DNA of 12,522 bases. Source: Sulfurimonas sp. (lineage in GTDB: Bacteria > Campylobacterota > Campylobacteria > Campylobacterales > Sulfurimonadaceae). Below are positions 6,749 through 12,522 of the stretch, in pieces. The notes under the pieces were generated by a model. The model was given only the letters and a program-made list of their open reading frames with translations. It was not told where the DNA came from and did not search any database. A program made the translations under genes and the position numbers. The stretch is taken from contig NZ_JALOAA010000047.1 of NCBI RefSeq assembly GCF_023229025.1, positions 1 to 12,522 of the forward strand. The letters are read 5' to 3'. The number at the start of each line of letters is the position of its first letter. The first letter of the stretch is position 1.

Positions 6749-7746
6749 ATCGGCTCGTCCTCTTTATAGTTTTTCAAGGCCACGCTTCCTACTATCTCAT
6801 CCCAGCGCATTGGGTTTATACCTTTTCCGGCTCTTTTTGTCGTAATATTTGCTTCATCTAGTACCTCGCCCTTTTTTATATCTTGTGATGCAACTATAGA
6901 TTTTCTAGCTACTTGTATATTCGGTATCTCGCTCTTGCTTGGTTTTTTAACGCTACTTCCTAGTGCGAGTTCAATATTTCGGATGGCCTTTACCATGGCT
7001 TGAAGTTCATCCGGTTCTAAAGAAGCTTTATGGTCTGGTCCTTTCATAGTTTTGTCTAATGTAAAATGTTTCTCTATTACATGTGCCCCCATGGCTACCG
7101 CTGCAATCGGTACTTCAATGCCTAAAGTATGATCGCTGTACCCGTAAGCAACATCAAAAGTTTTGCCTATAGTTACCATAGCTTTTAAGTTTACATCTCT
7201 CATTGGAGTGGGGTACTGGGTATTGGCATGTAAGACGGTTATGTTTTTCTTCTTCGTTCCAGCTTTCTCTAAAATATCTAAAGCCTCTTCTATTTCACCT
7301 ATATCTGACATACCTGTTGATAGGATGATTTTTTTGTTCAATCTTCCAATCTCTCTTAAATATGGAAGATTTGTTATCTCACCGCTTGGAATTTTAAAAA
7401 TCTCTAAGCCTAGAGTATCTAAAAGTTTTATGCTCTCATGGTCAAAAGGGGTGGATAAAAACATGATATTTTTTTGTGTGCAGTATGAGATTAGCTCATG
7501 ATGAGTATCTAAATCAAGTTCTAATTTTTTGAGCATATTAAACTGTGAATCATCTTCATTGCTCATATTCTCTTTTTGATATTTGGCTTTTTTTGCATTT
7601 TTAGATACAAGTTTCTCAGCTTTAAATGTTTGAAACTTTACTGCATCAGCTCCTGCCTTGACTGCCGCATCTATAAGTTGCTTGGCTAACTCAACGCTTC
7701 CGTTGTGATTTACTCCCGCCTCTGCAATTATAAAAACTTTTCTCAT
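6745..7746 (-). CDS. legI: N,N'-diacetyllegionaminic acid synthase (NeuB family)
   Basis: The 333-residue protein is a sialic-acid-synthase-family enzyme that condenses the 6-carbon mannose derivative with phosphoenolpyruvate to give the 9-carbon legionaminic acid. The NeuB TIM-barrel domain shows AEAGVNHNG (8-16), KFQTF (37-41), STPFD (98-102), KIPSGEITNLP (118-128), STGMSDIG (143-150), GYSDHTLGIEV (202-212) and EKHFTLDKTMKGPDHKASL (225-243). A C-terminal SAF (antifreeze-like) domain occupies about 278-333, beginning RKSIVASQDIKKGE. The pairing with legG, legC and legB favours LegI over the pseudaminate synthase PseI. The segment HANTQYPTP (173-181) has Ala where many relatives have Cys. The gene overlaps both neighbours by 4 bp (ATGA), so the operon is translationally coupled. 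Confidence 0.93.
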   Translation of the reverse strand: MRKVFIIAEAGVNHNGSVELAKQLIDAAVKAGADAVKFQTFKAEKLVSKNAKKAKYQKENMSNEDDSQFNMLKKLELDLDTHHELISYCTQKNIMFLSTPFDHESIKLLDTLGLEIFKIPSGEITNLPYLREIGRLNKKIILSTGMSDIGEIEEALDILEKAGTKKKNITVLHANTQYPTPMRDVNLKAMVTIGKTFDVAYGYSDHTLGIEVPIAAVAMGAHVIEKHFTLDKTMKGPDHKASLEPDELQAMVKAIRNIELALGSSVKKPSKSEIPNIQVARKSIVASQDIKKGEVLDEANITTKRAGKGINPMRWDEIVGSVALKNYKEDEPI

Positions 7747-8321
7747 TTTGCCACACTCCCGGCTTTTATAAATTTATCTATTTGTATATACTCTTTGGAT
7801 GTAGCGTTGCTTCCAACAAATGTATTTGCTTTTACATGTACGCCGCCGTTGATAATAGCACCTGTGCTTATATGGCAGTTATCTTCTACAACTGCGTCAT
7901 GCTCAATTAGCGCTTTTGAGTTTACAATGCAGTTTTTGCCTACTTTTGCATCTGCATTGATTAGGGCGTGGTGCATAACAACACTTCCCTCTCCTAGCGT
8001 AGAGTGTTTGGAGGCATAAGCAAGAGGCGAGATAATAGAGGGCAGAGCATATCCGATAGCTTTTAGTTTTTCAAAATATTTCACTCTAATCTCATTTGAT
8101 TTTGTATGTCCAATCGCGATTAAAGCGTTTTTGCACTCTTTAAAGATAGCTTGCAAATCATCATCACAGCCGATAATCTCATAACCCAAAACCCTCTGTG
8201 CAAGGCGCTCTTTTTTATCGACTATACCGATTATCTCATATCTGTCTTGAAGTTCTATTATATCTATGAGTGATTTGCAGTGTCCGCCACCACCTATTAA
8301 AACTATCTTCTCTTTTTTCAT
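7743..8321 (-). CDS. legH: Sugar O/N-acyltransferase, PglD/NeuD-type (4-amino N-acetyltransferase)
   Basis: The 192-residue protein has the two-domain build of PglD and NeuD-family acetyltransferases. Residues 1-70 form a Rossmann-like sugar-nucleotide-binding domain with LIGGGGHC (8-15) and D35 after the second strand. Residues from about 100 form a left-handed beta-helix of hexapeptide repeats, such as the stretches around 112-126 and 150-170. H141-D142 in the repeat region matches the position expected for the catalytic histidine of PglD-type enzymes, and H150 is nearby. The likely reaction is acetyl-CoA-dependent N-acetylation of the 4-amino group made by LegC. The length is right for PglD. 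The gene overlaps legC and legI by 4 bp each. Assignment as LegH rests on its place between legC and legI. Confidence 0.85.
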   Translation of the reverse strand: MKKEKIVLIGGGGHCKSLIDIIELQDRYEIIGIVDKKERLAQRVLGYEIIGCDDDLQAIFKECKNALIAIGHTKSNEIRVKYFEKLKAIGYALPSIISPLAYASKHSTLGEGSVVMHHALINADAKVGKNCIVNSKALIEHDAVVEDNCHISTGAIINGGVHVKANTFVGSNATSKEYIQIDKFIKAGSVAK

Positions 8322-9457
8322 AATCTTACCGAACTTGGGATATTTACTACTCTTTGACTAAGATATTTGGCATTATCCAAAGAGCTGCTTTGGCAATCTT
8401 TAAACATCTCTAACTCATTCATAAGCCGCCAAATAGGTCTTGTCATTACACCGTTTTTATTTGTAAACTCTAAAAACTTATCTCTTTGCTCTTTATCTTT
8501 TAGCATAATAGAGTGAAGCCAATAGTTTGAGACCGAGTCTTGCGGCTCGGCTAAAAACTCCATACTCTCTATATTAGCAAAAAAATCTTTATATATCTGA
8601 GCAGTCTCTTTTTTGTTACTCAAGAAGGCATCAAGTTGTTCTAGTTGTGCGACCAAAAGAGCGGCATTGATGTTTGGCATACGGTAGTTATACCCTATCT
8701 CGTCATGCACATATTCGTATGGATGTGGAATTTTTGCCGTAGTAGTAAGATGCTTTGCTTTTTTGGCAAGAGATTCATCGTCTGTAACGATTACTCCACC
8801 ACCGCCTGAAGTGATAATCTTGTTTCCGTTAAAACTAAAAGCCCCCATTTTGCCAAAAGTTCCGGTGTGTCTTTTTTTGTAGTAACTCCCTAAACTCTCA
8901 GCCGCATCTTCAACTAAAGTGATATTCCACTTATCACAAATCTCTTTTATCGCCTCTATTTTGCAAGGGTGTCCAAAAGTATGCATAGGCACACACGCTG
9001 TTATAGTTTTTTTCGTGCTTTTATTTACGCACTTACGATCAAGTATCTCACAATTTTTCTCTAAAAAATCCCTCAACGATTCTGCGCTCATCCCCATAGT
9101 ATCTAAATCTACATCAACAAAAAGAGGTTTTGCGCCGCAGTAGCTTATGGCATTACATGTGGCTATAAATGTCAGTGGCTGGGTTATGACTTCATCACCG
9201 CTTTTTACGCCCGCGAGTATTAGCGAGATGTGAAGTGCGGAAGTCCCGTTTACGGTTGCTATTGCGTATTTAGAGCCTACTTTTTTTGCAAACTCTCTCT
9301 CAAAAGTATCGACATATTTACCTACGCTTGAGACAAATGTAGAGTCTATGCACTCAATAAGAAACTCTTTTTCCCTACCTGCAAATCTTGGTTCATGAAG
9401 AGCTATAAAATCGCTTGAGCCGTATAGTTTTTTGATAAAATCTACTATTTTTTGCAT
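8318..9457 (-). CDS. legC: LegC-family PLP-dependent sugar aminotransferase
   Basis: The 379-residue protein is a DegT/DnrJ/EryC1-type aminotransferase. It opens with the LegC-typical LHEPRFAGREKEFL and STFVSSVGKYVDTFE. Residue numbers below count from the GTG at 9460, so subtract one for the ATG form. Seen: NGTSALH (71-77), QPLTFIATCNA (94-104), VEDAAESLGS (183-192) with the PLP-contacting Asp at 185, and SFNGNKIITSGGGG (209-222) with K214 as the PLP Schiff-base lysine. It would aminate C4 of the 4-keto-6-deoxy sugar nucleotide from LegB, with glutamate as probable donor. Start: the legB TGA is flanked by an in-frame GTG (9458-9460) and by ATG (9455-9457). I chose the ATG (TGATG overlap); GGA lies 8 bases upstream of it. 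The 3' end overlaps legH by 4 bp. Confidence 0.92.
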   Translation of the reverse strand: MQKIVDFIKKLYGSSDFIALHEPRFAGREKEFLIECIDSTFVSSVGKYVDTFEREFAKKVGSKYAIATVNGTSALHISLILAGVKSGDEVITQPLTFIATCNAISYCGAKPLFVDVDLDTMGMSAESLRDFLEKNCEILDRKCVNKSTKKTITACVPMHTFGHPCKIEAIKEICDKWNITLVEDAAESLGSYYKKRHTGTFGKMGAFSFNGNKIITSGGGGVIVTDDESLAKKAKHLTTTAKIPHPYEYVHDEIGYNYRMPNINAALLVAQLEQLDAFLSNKKETAQIYKDFFANIESMEFLAEPQDSVSNYWLHSIMLKDKEQRDKFLEFTNKNGVMTRPIWRLMNELEMFKDCQSSSLDNAKYLSQRVVNIPSSVRL

Positions 9458-10707
9458 CACATTTTTCCATCTAGATATCTGCCGGTCTCTTTATGTTCAA
9501 AATCGGGAATAAGTTTAAAAAACTCTTTTACAATCTCCTCTTTTGTCCATGATAAACTATTTTTATGCTCTTTTATAGTTTTTTCAAAACTCTTTAATTT
9601 CTCTTCATCAAAAATCGGTTCATTTTTTATAATGCCAAAATTTTCAAACTTTTGCATATCCAAAGTCTCTTTATCTGTAAAAAACTCCTCAAAATCTTTC
9701 TCACCTGTTGTGTCACTAGAGGTAAAGAGGCAAGGATATTTTCCTTCTTCGGGTAAAGTTTTTGCCAACTCTCTTGCCTCATCTTCATCCTTGCATAAGT
9801 ATGGCTCGTATCCTAAACTATTTAAGTATTTTACTGCAATGTCTGCAAAAGAGATTAGGTGCAGATTTTCGTTTAGCTTGGGAAAGAATATATCTCTATT
9901 TTCTCCAAATATACAGCTCATGATACAGAGTTCACCACTCTCTTGCGGTGTTAGAAAGTATCTTTTAATGTCATTTGGAGCGACAATTGGTTGTTTTTTT
10001 TGGACTCTTTGGTTAAAACTATGAAGAAGCGAGCCGTCGCTAAAGGCTACATTTGCAAACCTTGCGGTTGAGATGTTGATTTGTAACGATTTTCTCATTA
10101 AAAACATCTCCATGATTCGTTTACTTGCACCCATCATGTTAACAGGATTTGCGGCTTTATCTGTACTTACACAGAAATATTTTTTGGCTTTATTGTTGAT
10201 TGCTTGTTGTAAGGTCTTATCTGTATTGAAGATATTTACATCAATCATCCTCATAAGAGTAAAAGGGTCTTTTTCACTTCTAACATGTTTGAGTGCAGAG
10301 AGGTTTAGCACATAGTCATATCTTCCATCATATTTTATAAAAGCGTCATACTCAACACTTCCTATATCAAGAGCAAATGTGGCAAATTCACCCTTAATAT
10401 AACCAAAAGAGCTTCTTATGTCGCGTACAAGTTCGACCATGTTATTCTCAGAAATATCTACTACATGCAACTTTTTTGGATTACGTTTAAATATCTCCTT
10501 AGTAACTGCTTGTCCGATAGAACCGGCACCGCCGATAACAAGAAATGAGGAAGATGAGATGATTTGCGAAAGCTCTTTTTCATGTTTTTTTATATCATCT
10601 CTAAAGAGCTCTTTTTCGCGACCGATAAGATTTAATATACTCAAAGCAACTCTCTTTGGTTTTTTAATGTAGATTTTATCATAAAGTAATAGCAATATGC
10701 GTGCCAC
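9457..10707 (-). CDS. legB: NDP-HexNAc 4,6-dehydratase, soluble PglF/FlaA1-like SDR (LegB role)
   Basis: The 416-residue product is an extended short-chain dehydrogenase of the polysaccharide-biosynthesis (CapD/PglF/FlaA1) type without transmembrane segments. It has the NAD-binding GGAGSIG (59-65), HVVDISENNMVELVRD (81-96) and STDKAANPVNMMGASKR (181-197). The usual catalytic Tyr position is Met192, with K196 in place, as is known for WbpM/PglF-like 4,6-dehydratases; Asp183 and Lys184 are also present. It oxidises C4 and dehydrates C5/C6 of an NDP-N-acetylglucosamine-type sugar, feeding LegC. It is first in the five-gene leftward operon. Start is uncertain: the longest frame begins at GTG 10707 with a poor ribosome site and a stop three codons upstream. 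Its hydrophobic start (ARILLLLYDK) is atypical for this family as I know it. A TTG at 10642-10644 (residue 22) after AGAGAG would give a 395-residue protein beginning SILNLIGRE, which fits better. Confidence 0.87.
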   Translation of the reverse strand: MARILLLLYDKIYIKKPKRVALSILNLIGREKELFRDDIKKHEKELSQIISSSSFLVIGGAGSIGQAVTKEIFKRNPKKLHVVDISENNMVELVRDIRSSFGYIKGEFATFALDIGSVEYDAFIKYDGRYDYVLNLSALKHVRSEKDPFTLMRMIDVNIFNTDKTLQQAINNKAKKYFCVSTDKAANPVNMMGASKRIMEMFLMRKSLQINISTARFANVAFSDGSLLHSFNQRVQKKQPIVAPNDIKRYFLTPQESGELCIMSCIFGENRDIFFPKLNENLHLISFADIAVKYLNSLGYEPYLCKDEDEARELAKTLPEEGKYPCLFTSSDTTGEKDFEEFFTDKETLDMQKFENFGIIKNEPIFDEEKLKSFEKTIKEHKNSLSWTKEEIVKEFFKLIPDFEHKETGRYLDGKM

Positions 10708-10726
10708 ACATTTTTATCTATTTTAT

Positions 10727-10753
10727 TAAATTATTAAATTTATTGACCGATAT
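10727..10753 (+). promoter_or_regulatory. Sigma28 (FliA)-type promoter of fliD
   Basis: TAAATTAT (10727-10734), an 11-bp spacer and ACCGATAT (10746-10753) match the FliA consensus at 6 of 8 positions in each box and with its exact spacing. The promoter lies about 50 bp before the fliD ATG. FliD is a usual sigma28 target. A TATAAT at 10757-10762 may act as an overlapping sigma70 -10. The same 96-bp gap must hold the leftward legB promoter. It is very AT-rich, with a possible minus-strand TATAAT at 10783-10788, but I cannot single that out with confidence. Confidence 0.65.
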
Positions 10754-10764
10754 AGGTATAATGA
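10743..10764 (+). repeat. 22-bp promoter-linked element, copy 2 (upstream of fliD)
   Basis: This copy matches 1921-1942 at 19 of 22 positions. The core ACCGAT-ATAGGT (10746-10757) is an imperfect dyad: 10 of its 12 bases pair when folded on itself. It sits on the -10 box of the fliD promoter. It could be a protein-binding site as well as a promoter. Confidence 0.55.
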
Positions 10765-10803
10765 ATATAATATAATGAAAAAATTATATAAAAAGGATTT
10801 ATC

Positions 10804-12171
10804 ATGGGTGTTTCTTCACTTGGTGTCGGTTCAAGTATCTTGACACAGGATGTATTAGATCAGCTAAGAGAGGCTGATGATGCTAAATTTATTCAGCCTA
10901 TAGATTTAGAGTTGGCAAGCGAAAATGATAAGAAGAATGCTTTAGATCTTATAGATGCCAATATGACTAACCTTATTGATAGCATAGACGCCTTAAAAAC
11001 ACCTCTCCTATACGATGAGCGTGCATCTACAGTTACTGGGACTTCTGTTGAAGTGAGTGCTGCTGCTAATAGCGATCTTCAAGATTTTACACTAGATGTA
11101 ACAAAATTAGCTACAAAGCAGATAGAGCAATCAGGTTCTTTTACTTCAAAAACAGAGACAATAGCGTCTGGTGCCGGAAGTATGAATTTAAATATAGACG
11201 GTCAGGATTTTGCTATAGCATACGATGCTACAACAACGCTTGAAGATTTGAAAAATCTTATAAATTCTACGGCAGGCGATAAAGCAAATGCTACGATAGT
11301 ACAAGTGAGTGACACGGACTTTCGTCTATTTGTAAGTTCGGTAGATACCGGAACCGCTCAAGATATAACTATGACGGATACTACCGGCAATCTAAAAGAT
11401 ACTCGTCTTACAACAGGGCTTACTGCAGTTCAGACGGCTATTGATGCAGAGTTTACTTTTAACGGTCAAGCAATTACCCGTTCAAGCAATAATATAACAG
11501 ATTTAGTTACAGGTCTTGATATAACACTCAAAGAGGTCGGTTCATCTACTGTAAGTATCTCTCAAAACCGTGATAACATCTTTGAGAAAATAGATAGTTT
11601 TGTTGAAAAGTACAATGCTGCAATATCAGAGTTAAATAGAATGACAAAATCAAGTACTGATAGCAAGGAGAGAGGAATTTTCTCTAGCGAGAGTACCATT
11701 AAAAGCATGAAACGCGATATTGAAAATATGTTTAATGAAGTAGGCGGGGGCGTAGGTACTATGTCTGACTTTGGTTTTGATTTAGATGAAGATGGAAGGA
11801 TGAGCATAGACAAAACTGTTTTAAATGCAAAAATGGATGAGGACTCATCAAATGTTGAAGCATTTTTTTCAGGCGGCACATTTACAAATGCAGATATGAG
11901 CACTACTGAAGTAACCGGAATATTTGGTGAAATGTCAACTATTGTGGGTGCATATGCAAATTATAACGCAACGCTCGATCAATATAAAGATTTTATTTCA
12001 GAGTCCATAAAAGCTTTAGAAGAGAGAAAGGTTACAACAACAGAAAGGCTTGATGCAAGATATGAGATACTAAAAAAACAGTATGCTGCTTATGATGCGA
12101 TGATAGCAAAATTAAACAATACATCATCAATGTTTACACAAATGATAGAATCAGAAAATAATAATAACTAA
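10804..12171 (+). CDS. fliD: Flagellar filament cap protein FliD (HAP2)
   Basis: The 455-residue protein begins GVSSLGVGSSILTQDVLDQL, the typical FliD N-terminus. The FliD_N domain covers about 1-100. The middle is Thr/Ser/Asp-rich, a D2/D3-like surface region with repeats such as TTTLEDLKNLINSTAGDKA (142-160). FliD_C runs from about 205 to 440, with NIFEKIDSFVEKYNAAISELN near 258-278. The C-terminal helix ends LNNTSSMFTQMIESE. FliD is exported through the flagellar type III system, caps the growing filament and helps flagellin fold. It has no Sec signal peptide, as expected. It is shorter than the C. jejuni and Helicobacter FliD proteins, which have larger outer domains. AAAAAGGA precedes the ATG by 6 bases. 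A sigma28 promoter lies upstream and fliS downstream; no flaG gene is present just before it, where many relatives have one. Confidence 0.95.
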   Translation: MGVSSLGVGSSILTQDVLDQLREADDAKFIQPIDLELASENDKKNALDLIDANMTNLIDSIDALKTPLLYDERASTVTGTSVEVSAAANSDLQDFTLDVTKLATKQIEQSGSFTSKTETIASGAGSMNLNIDGQDFAIAYDATTTLEDLKNLINSTAGDKANATIVQVSDTDFRLFVSSVDTGTAQDITMTDTTGNLKDTRLTTGLTAVQTAIDAEFTFNGQAITRSSNNITDLVTGLDITLKEVGSSTVSISQNRDNIFEKIDSFVEKYNAAISELNRMTKSSTDSKERGIFSSESTIKSMKRDIENMFNEVGGGVGTMSDFGFDLDEDGRMSIDKTVLNAKMDEDSSNVEAFFSGGTFTNADMSTTEVTGIFGEMSTIVGAYANYNATLDQYKDFISESIKALEERKVTTTERLDARYEILKKQYAAYDAMIAKLNNTSSMFTQMIESENNNN

Positions 12172-12187
12172 TTCTGTATAAAAACAT

Positions 12188-12214
12188 TAAAGAAAGTATT
12201 GTAAATGTCGATGT
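12188..12214 (+). promoter_or_regulatory. Possible sigma28-like promoter upstream of fliS
   Basis: TAAAGAAA (12188-12195), an 11-bp spacer and GTCGATGT (12207-12214) match the FliA boxes at 6 of 8 and 5 of 8, with correct spacing, 53 bp before the fliS ATG. No terminator hairpin is visible after fliD, so fliS could also be read through from the fliD promoter. The 96-bp fliD/fliS spacer shows no other gene. Confidence 0.35.
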
Positions 12215-12267
12215 ATAAGGATATAGAAAGAGACTAAGAGGGTTTACTCAGCGAAAAAGGATTTGAT

Positions 12268-12522
12268 ATGTATGGTAATGTAGCTCATAATATTTATGCA
12301 CAAAATAACGTAGGGATAGAATCTCCTGCCAAGCTAATTGAGATGTTGTATGAAGGGGTACTTCGTTTTAATGCTCAAGCTAAAAAGGCTATGAATGATG
12401 GAGATATTGAAAAGAGAGTTTATTGGATAAACCGCTCTGTTGCTATTATTTCAGAACTAATAGCTACTCTAGATTATAATCATGGTCGTGTGGCAAAATA
12501 TTTAGAGGGGTTATATAGCTAT
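12268..12522 (+). CDS. fliS: Flagellin export chaperone FliS, 3' end off window
   Basis: The frame is open from ATG 12268 to the right edge, 85 codons; full-length FliS is usually about 125-135. It begins MYGNVAHNIYAQNNV and continues ESPAKLIEMLYEGVLRFNAQA, the conserved FliS helix 1 and 2 pattern, then RVYWINRSVAIISELIATLD and GRVAKYLEGLY. FliS is a cytoplasmic helical chaperone that binds the C-terminus of unpolymerised flagellin and keeps it export-competent. AAAAAGGA stands 6 bases before the ATG; the 11-base string AAAAAGGATTT is identical to that before fliD. Position right after fliD is the standard order. Confidence 0.93.
   Translation, partial: MYGNVAHNIYAQNNVGIESPAKLIEMLYEGVLRFNAQAKKAMNDGDIEKRVYWINRSVAIISELIATLDYNHGRVAKYLEGLYSY

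Noticed and set aside
6745..6756. GCCGATAT on the minus strand at the legG start, resembling a sigma28 -10
   Set aside because: The matching upstream box is only 5 of 8, and the site lies within the legI end and legG start, so codon content explains it.
9452..10024. 190-codon plus-strand frame opposite legB
   Set aside because: The Ser/Phe/Lys-rich product is what the complement of an AT-rich gene gives; legB on the other strand has a full set of motifs.
5600..10707. Pseudaminic acid (Pse) pathway instead of legionaminic
   Set aside because: The set has a NeuC-type hydrolysing epimerase and a LegC-type aminotransferase. It lacks a PseG-like hydrolase and a GNAT-type PseH, so legionaminic acid is the better fit.
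12205..12237. 10-codon frame (MSMYKDIERD) between fliD and fliS
   Set aside because: It has no clear ribosome site, it overlaps the putative promoter, and any transcript starting from that promoter would begin inside it. Its resemblance to the fliS start is probably chance.
1..12522. CRISPR arrays, tRNAs, rRNAs, insertion sequences or phage genes
   Set aside because: No repeat-spacer pattern, RNA gene, transposase or terminal inverted repeats were seen; the window is almost fully occupied by the genes listed.

Overview
The window is AT-rich and gene-dense and reads as a flagellin-glycosylation and flagellar-cap locus from a Campylobacterota (Epsilonproteobacteria) chromosome. I favour a Sulfurimonas/Sulfuricurvum-type organism. 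This rests on the gene set (a Maf glycosyltransferase, a CBS-fused PtmE-type nucleotidyltransferase, a complete legionaminic-acid gene set, fliD and fliS), on codon use, and on sigma28-like flagellar promoters. The species is inferred from gene style only; there is no rRNA or other marker.

Layout: (1) 1-1846, minus strand: the first 615 codons of a Maf-type flagellin glycosyltransferase that runs off the left edge. (2) 1847-1960: divergent intergenic region with a sigma28-like promoter facing right. (3) 1961-5591, plus strand: a tight four-gene operon, ptmE, a small radical SAM enzyme, legF (CMP-legionaminate synthetase), and a second radical SAM/SPASM enzyme. (4) 5600-10707, minus strand: five overlapping genes transcribed toward the first operon, in the order legB (4,6-dehydratase), legC (aminotransferase), legH (N-acetyltransferase), legI (legionaminate synthase) and legG (hydrolysing 2-epimerase). 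Only 8 bp separate the two converging operons. (5) 10708-10803: divergent intergenic region with a good sigma28-like promoter for fliD. (6) 10804-12171, plus strand: fliD. (7) 12172-12267: spacer with a weaker sigma28-like promoter. (8) 12268 to the right edge: the first 85 codons of fliS.

Together these genes would build an activated amino-hexose, convert it to a 2,4-diamino-6-deoxy sugar (LegB, LegC, LegH), release and epimerise it (LegG), condense it with phosphoenolpyruvate to a legionaminic acid (LegI), and activate it with CMP (LegF). Maf would transfer it to flagellin in the cytoplasm before export. The cap protein FliD and the chaperone FliS link the locus to filament assembly.

Two things go beyond the textbook pathway. 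First, two different radical SAM enzymes sit among the nucleotide-activation genes, where the described legionaminic pathway has no radical step; they are candidates for an undescribed tailoring of the sugar. Second, a 22-bp element (19 of 22 identical) lies upstream of both ptmE and fliD. It contains a sigma28-type -10 box and a small dyad, and it suggests that sugar synthesis and cap synthesis are switched on together.
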